From Pseudomonadota bacterium (GTDB taxonomy: Bacteria; Pseudomonadota; Alphaproteobacteria; Rhizobiales; Beijerinckiaceae): DNA of 9,490 nt. The position numbers were made by a program, and so were the translations under genes. Within the stretch, counting starts at the first letter, position 1. The number at the start of each line of letters is the position of its first letter. The stretch spans positions 1 through 9,490 of the forward strand of contig JAKANG010000019.1 in NCBI GenBank assembly GCA_021812505.1. Reading direction: 5' to 3'. Below, in pieces: positions 6,242 through 9,490 of the stretch. The notes under the pieces were generated by a model that ran no database searches, was not told where the DNA came from, and saw nothing but the letters and a program-made list of their open reading frames with translations.

Positions 6242-7606
6242 TCAAGACGGGAGGAGCCGATGCGTCACGCTCGGCGGCGCCGCGCTCATAAGCGAATCGT
6301 CTCCCGGCCCAGGGGTGAAAAGCGGCATCCGGTCCGTCTCGCCCAAATGGAAAAGCAGCGACGCATGGCGATAGACGGCGTCGACCTCCGGGACAAGCAG
6401 GCGGTCTTCGGGCAGGAAATAGCTATCCGGTTCGCGTGCGACTGTCCTCACGACCCACTGCGGCGCATTGCGAAGGATTGCGCGCATCTTCATCCGGAAC
6501 TGATAATGCTGCGCGCCGGCGTTCGGACAATACTGGCAGACCGTGCCCGAAGGGCCGCCCCCGGTGAACATGTTGCGGGACGCAATGTATTTCGAACTAT
6601 TGAACAGATCATTATACGTGGAATATTCGGTCATCGACCCAACGAAATCGTCTGGCTCGTGGTTGGAAACGCAACAAGGTCCTACGCGGCCGTTGGGGTG
6701 CAACATTCCGCTGAAATAGAGCCAGTCGCATTTCGGCGTAAAGGAATTCATGTCGGCATTGCCGCCGATTTCGATGCCGGGAGCCAGCTGCGCGAGAATG
6801 GACGTCTCCGCCTGTCGGCTCGCCAGCAGGTCCAGCCCGGGGCCGCTGACGGACGGGCCCTCGAGCGGCGCCGAGCTCGCGAATACGCCGTCGGCGTCAG
6901 GGCTGTCGTCCGGCGGCGCATAGCCCGGCCAGAACTCCAGCAGGTCGACGCCGAGTTCCGCCGCCAGGACGCGAGCGGCCGCCTCCTCGTGCTCGTTGTG
7001 GCGAAACCGCAGAAAGCGCCATTCGATCAAGGGGTAAATCTGACCAAGCTCAGCTTTTAGCCGGACCAGCCGGCGCACGTTGTCCAACACCAGGTCGAAA
7101 TCGCCGCCGCGGCGATATTGCATATAGGTTTCGGCCGTCGCGCCATCGATTGAAACGCTGATGACGCCCAGGCCGCAGGTCAGCAGCGATCTCAGATATT
7201 CTTCGGACAGGGGGAGGCTGAGATTGGTGGAAATGACCGAGAAGATTTCCTGATCGCGGGTCGTGCCGACGAGCTCGCTGAATCTCTTGTGCAGCAACGG
7301 CTCACCATTGCTGAAATACCAGGCGAGGAAACAGTCATCCCCGACGGTCGCCAGCAGCTTATGGTAGAGTTCCGGCTTTATGACCGTTTTTGGCCGTTGG
7401 AGGCGCCCATTGCCGGTGTCGCAGTAAGGGCAGCGGAGCTGGCAGGACGAGGTGAGATCGATCGTGAGGTCGAACGGGTTGGAATCGACGAAGGTCCGCC
7501 GCTCGCGGCGGTTGCGCAGAGCCTTGAGGAAATTCCGGTGTTTGCGGACGGAGAGCTCGGCGTCTGCCACAGGCGGCATCACATAGGGCAGAGCAAGATC
7601 GCTCAT
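6242..7606 (-). CDS. Radical SAM enzyme with SPASM-like C-terminal Cys cluster
   Basis: This 454-aa protein carries the radical SAM 4Fe-4S motif CQLRCPYC (C55, C59, C62) directly after a strand (DLTIDLTSS). NGEP (100-103) matches the SAM-binding GGE element, and a barrel segment (VISVSIDGATAETYMQYRRGG) contains the SIDG motif common in SPASM proteins. The C-terminal part has C293 (KCDW), C311-C312 (GRVGPCCVSN), C357 and C360 (CQYC), which fits a SPASM-type auxiliary cluster. Residues 363-454 have no recognised domain. ATG 7606 is chosen over a TTG one codon upstream because GGAG lies 7 nt before it. Relatives modify peptides, sugars or cofactors; no substrate gene is certain here. The nearest candidate is the unassigned ORF just upstream. 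No glycosyltransferase or transporter accompanies it. Confidence 0.9.
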   Translation of the reverse strand: MSDLALPYVMPPVADAELSVRKHRNFLKALRNRRERRTFVDSNPFDLTIDLTSSCQLRCPYCDTGNGRLQRPKTVIKPELYHKLLATVGDDCFLAWYFSNGEPLLHKRFSELVGTTRDQEIFSVISTNLSLPLSEEYLRSLLTCGLGVISVSIDGATAETYMQYRRGGDFDLVLDNVRRLVRLKAELGQIYPLIEWRFLRFRHNEHEEAAARVLAAELGVDLLEFWPGYAPPDDSPDADGVFASSAPLEGPSVSGPGLDLLASRQAETSILAQLAPGIEIGGNADMNSFTPKCDWLYFSGMLHPNGRVGPCCVSNHEPDDFVGSMTEYSTYNDLFNSSKYIASRNMFTGGGPSGTVCQYCPNAGAQHYQFRMKMRAILRNAPQWVVRTVAREPDSYFLPEDRLLVPEVDAVYRHASLLFHLGETDRMPLFTPGPGDDSLMSAAPPSVTHRLLPS

Positions 7607-8039
7607 CAAGCAACTCCGATCGGCAAGCTAACTTTGGGTCAATGTCGTCGGATACTATCGCGCTGACGCAGGGATGCCCAGCCGCAATCGGAAATGACTG
7701 GTGGCGCGATCGAGGCGCTCCTCCTCGCGCGAGACGCAATCGACCGGGACGCCGAGCTTGATGTGGCGGGCGGCCAGGAGCCGATCGAGGAATGCGAGCT
7801 GGCGGCTTGGATTCGGGCCACAAGGCTCAGCCAAGCCCCGGAACTGATGAATGTCCGCGCGTGCGGCGAACGCTCCTGTCCGCACCGGCGCAGGACGTCC
7901 GCCAACGGCGACATTGGCGCGCGTTGTGTCGTCGTCGCCGACGCGCATTTCCTGCTGCGACGGCGCAAGCCCCACGCAAGCGAAAAGAGCGGTGATGCGT
8001 GCGCCTGGATCACCTCGGGCCACTCGGGATCGCGCGGCG
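7607..8039. other. Divergent region between radical SAM and PilZ genes
   Basis: About 430 bp separate the radical SAM start (minus) from the PilZ start (plus). It must hold promoters for both, but I see no clear -35/-10 pair. CCGATCGG, a short palindrome, overlaps the leader just before the radical SAM start. Apart from the low-confidence minus ORF at 7655-7948, I see no supported gene, repeat or RNA. Confidence 0.45.
7655..7948 (-). CDS. Uncertain ORF upstream of the radical SAM gene
   Basis: From ATG 7948 this frame encodes 97 aa beginning MRVGDDDTTRANVAVGGRPA. Its second half is helix-like (QLAFLDRLLAARHIKLGV, EERLDRATSHFRLRLG), and its C-terminal half has higher third-position GC than its antisense frame. 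The frame remains open upstream into the region antisense to the PilZ gene, so the true start is unclear; AGGAA sits too close to the ATG. The stop is 48 bp before the radical SAM start on the same strand, so the two could be co-transcribed. The opposite strand is also open in the same codon register (7694-8209), which weakens the call. No family recognised. Confidence 0.3.
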   Translation of the reverse strand: MRVGDDDTTRANVAVGGRPAPVRTGAFAARADIHQFRGLAEPCGPNPSRQLAFLDRLLAARHIKLGVPVDCVSREEERLDRATSHFRLRLGIPASAR

Positions 8040-8342
8040 ATGGAAGCCCTGAAGGCGACGGAAAGAAGACGAGATCGTCGCCAACGTGTCCTCAAAGGCG
8101 GGACGATTGGTTTTCGTGGCCTGCGAGCGGCGATCGATTGCGCCATCCGCGATATTTCCACATCTGGCGCCCGACTCCTCGTCGAAAGCCCTATTGGCGT
8201 TCCAGATAAATTTGATTTGGTTGTGGGCGGCGATCAGCCGCGTCTTTGCCGCGTCGTTTGGCGCAAGGCGACACAAATTGGCGTCGAATTCCTGGAGGTG
8301 GAATATTGCGAACAGCGGCGCCCCCCTTCCGATAATGAATGA
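8040..8342 (+). CDS. Single-domain PilZ protein (probable c-di-GMP receptor)
   Basis: This 100-aa protein is a minimal PilZ domain. The N-terminal Arg-rich motif (ERRRDRRQRVLKGG, residues 8-21) matches the RxxxR c-di-GMP-binding switch. DISTSG (38-43) matches the D/NxSxxG motif on the following strand, and the barrel continues through GARLLVES, FDLVVGG, CRVVWRKATQIGVEFLEV. The length is normal for stand-alone alphaproteobacterial PilZ proteins. ATG 8040 puts the Arg motif near the N terminus as in relatives; an in-frame ATG at 7995 would add 15 residues. The Shine-Dalgarno is weak (GGGA about 9 nt upstream). No diguanylate cyclase, flagellar or cellulose genes are nearby, so the output pathway is unknown. 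Confidence 0.85.
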   Translation: MEALKATERRRDRRQRVLKGGTIGFRGLRAAIDCAIRDISTSGARLLVESPIGVPDKFDLVVGGDQPRLCRVVWRKATQIGVEFLEVEYCEQRRPPSDNE

Positions 8343-8440
8343 GCCCGACGCTTGCGCACGATTTTAGACCATGGGGAGGCGACGCCGGGGAGGAATGGCG
8401 GGCGTTTCGCCGCCGGCGCCCTCAAGACAGGCGGGAAGCT

Positions 8441-8452
8441 CATGCTATAGGG
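8441..8452 (+). promoter_or_regulatory. Possible -10 element and ribosome binding site of the TRIC gene
   Basis: CATGCTATAGGG lies just before the start. GCTATA resembles an alphaproteobacterial -10, and AGGG (8449-8452) stands 6 nt before the ATG and may act as Shine-Dalgarno. No convincing -35 was found. Confidence 0.3.
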
Positions 8453-8458
8453 CTGCCC

Positions 8459-9087
8459 ATGCATCCAGAACTGACATTATCCACCATCGAACCCGTCTTG
8501 CGCTGGCTCAACATCGCGGGCCTGTCGGTCTTTGCCGTTTCAGGCGCCCTTGCAGCCGCTCGGCAGCGCCTCGACATCATCGCGGCCTGTTTCTTCGCCA
8601 TCGTCGCGGCGACCGGCGGCGGGACGATGCGAGACATTCTGATCGGAGCGCCTGTTTTCTGGATGAGCGATTCTGCGCCGCTCATCATTTGCCTTGTCGT
8701 TGCGGTCGCCGTCTGGCTCGTTCCGTTGCGCTGGTGGCCGGTTCGCGCGCTCGATTGGTTCGATGCGGCCGGGCTGGCGGCTTATGCGGTCTATGGCGCG
8801 AGCAAGGCCCTGAATTTCGGCATTGCGCCTCTACCGGCCGCCGCAATGGGAATCGTCACCGCCTGCATGGGCGGTGTGATCCGCGACGTCGTCGCCGACG
8901 TGCCGTCGATCATGTTGCGCAACGAGCTCTATGTCACGGCCGCCGTTCTCGCCGCCGGCCTTTTTGTCGGCCTCGACGCAGCGGGAATCGCCGCCCCCTG
9001 GGCGTCGCTCGCCGGCGCCGTCGCCGGTTTCGCGCTTCGCGGCATAGCCATCCGCTGGGGCTGGCCCTTCCAAGGCATGATGGATGA
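8459..9087 (+). CDS. TRIC-family (UPF0126) cation channel-like membrane protein, apparent 1-nt frameshift near its 3' end
   Basis: This is a seven-helix inner-membrane protein of the prokaryotic TRIC/UPF0126 family. Both family repeats carry the glycine kink plus Arg-Asp: GGGTMRD (53-59) and MGGVIRD (137-143). The repeats are preceded by AGLSVFAVSGALAA and FDAAGLAAYAVYGASKAL respectively. Relatives form trimeric K+-permeable channels. The frame from ATG 8459 has no stop to the window end, running about 140 residues past the domain as polar, structureless sequence antisense to the DUF3096 gene. Adding one G in the GGGG run at 9057-9060 gives AIRWGLALPRHDG and a stop at 9085-9087, a 209-aa protein of normal family size, followed 1 nt later by a hairpin. 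I therefore take 9087 as the natural end. The missing base may be a sequence error or a real mutation. Confidence 0.82.
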
Positions 9088-9088
9088 C

Positions 9089-9109
9089 CGCCCGGATCGA
9101 GATCGGGCG
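9089..9109 (+). terminator. Hairpin just after the inferred TRIC stop
   Basis: CGCCCG (9089-9094) pairs with CGGGCG (9104-9109). With one bulged G, AT (9096-9097) pairs with AT (9102-9103), leaving a 4-nt loop. There is no U-run on either strand. Its place directly after the inferred TRIC stop and before the convergent DUF3096 gene suggests a weak or factor-dependent termination site. Confidence 0.35.
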
Positions 9110-9124
9110 CTGACGCCTTGGATC

Positions 9125-9274
9125 TCAGCGCAACAGACCGAGCCCAAGCACGCCGACGAGAATAAGATAGGCCGCCAGAATGATGTTGAGCCGGTTGGGC
9201 ATGACGAGAATCAGGACGCCCGCGCCGATGGCGACGAGAGGCTGAAGATGCGCAATGGGGATGTGGACATTCAT
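9125..9274 (-). CDS. DUF3096 family small membrane protein
   Basis: This 49-aa protein starts MNVHIPIAHLQPLVAIGAGV, continues LILVMPNRLNIILAAYLILV and ends GVLGLGLLR. The two hydrophobic helices separated by MPNRLN, the N-terminal HLQPLVA and the closing GLGLLR fit DUF3096, a family of about 50-aa two-helix membrane proteins of unknown function. ATG 9274 is preceded by GGAG 9 nt upstream. It is convergent with the TRIC gene (37 bp between the inferred stops) and lies wholly antisense to the run-on TRIC frame in the same codon register. Confidence 0.85.
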   Translation of the reverse strand: MNVHIPIAHLQPLVAIGAGVLILVMPNRLNIILAAYLILVGVLGLGLLR

Positions 9275-9458
9275 CTTTTCTCGCTCCAACCGAGCCGTGT
9301 CTCTCGCCCACCATTTACGCTGCCGAAGGCATCATGCAAAGCGCCGGAGTCGAATGGCCATCGTATTGTCCGGCCCCGTCCGGACTGCCCGACCGAGCGT
9401 CGCAGGCAATCGCCGCCGGCGAGATCGGGAAGACTCCATAATGGCGCGCCGATGTCAT

Positions 9459-9490
9459 TGGTGCCGGATGAGGGGCGCGAACCACCGACC
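9459..9490 (-). tRNA. Possible 3' end of a tRNA gene, cut by window edge
   Basis: Read on the minus strand, the last 32 bases look like a tRNA 3' end: variable-loop-like GGTC, T-arm GGTGG-TTCGCGC-CCCTC, acceptor half ATCCGGC, discriminator A and an encoded CCA (9459-9461). The T-stem has one G-U and one T-C mismatch. T-loop position 58 is C instead of the near-invariant A. The 5' part lies beyond the window, so pairing to GCCGGAT cannot be checked. It may be an intact unusual tRNA (Thr-like 3' end), a decayed copy or an att remnant, or chance. No other feature is seen between 9275 and 9458. Confidence 0.35.

Noticed and set aside
7694..8209. Plus-strand frame of 171 codons between the radical SAM and PilZ genes
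   Set aside because: It overlaps the PilZ gene in another frame and loses protein-like composition there. Its start has no usable ribosome binding site. It is kept only as the alternative to the uncertain minus ORF.
8397..8415. GC-rich hairpin GGCGGGCG / CGCCGCC before the TRIC gene
   Set aside because: It has a bulge, a 3-nt loop and no U-run. Such pairings are common by chance at this GC content.
8371..9087. Plus-strand frame of 238 codons across the TRIC gene
   Set aside because: It is mostly an Arg-rich shadow of the TRIC frame. Only its last codons (LALPRHDG) look real, as the expected TRIC C terminus after a frameshift.

Overview
The window is high-GC DNA with many short, mostly single-gene units on both strands. 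It looks like the chromosome of an alphaproteobacterium, probably Hyphomicrobiales and perhaps near Beijerinckiaceae or Methylocystaceae. That placement rests on base composition and gene types (NarK, a TRIC-like channel, DUF3096, a minimal PilZ protein, small hypotheticals); it is inference. I see no transposase, integrase, CRISPR array or phage module.

Left part (1-3594). The 3' end of a nitrate/nitrite transporter gene (narK/nasA type) is followed by a strong intercistronic hairpin. Next comes a fused PP2C phosphatase / Ser-Thr kinase with a C-terminal membrane anchor, a gene pair also known next to nitrate assimilation genes elsewhere. A minus-strand pair converges on it with only 3 bp between: a small secreted TonB-C-like protein and then an exported pentapeptide-repeat protein.

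Middle part (3595-6241). A membrane acyltransferase-3 gene ends in two tandem hairpins, the second a textbook rho-independent terminator. A 98-aa two-helix membrane protein follows. Then comes a poorly coding stretch of about 440 bp with a possible interrupted small gene, and a 78-aa conserved-looking hypothetical on the minus strand.

Right part (6242-9490). There is a radical SAM/SPASM enzyme (minus), a 430-bp region of uncertain coding status, and a minimal PilZ protein (plus). A TRIC-family channel follows whose reading frame lacks its stop codon, apparently through one missing G in a G-run. A 49-aa DUF3096 protein (minus) lies antisense to the run-on frame. The last 32 bases resemble the 3' end of a minus-strand tRNA cut by the window edge, with two departures from consensus.

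I do not see one large new system. The best leads are the TRIC frame problem, the narK-hairpin-phosphatase/kinase unit, the orphan radical SAM gene with its unassigned upstream ORF, and the tRNA-like end.
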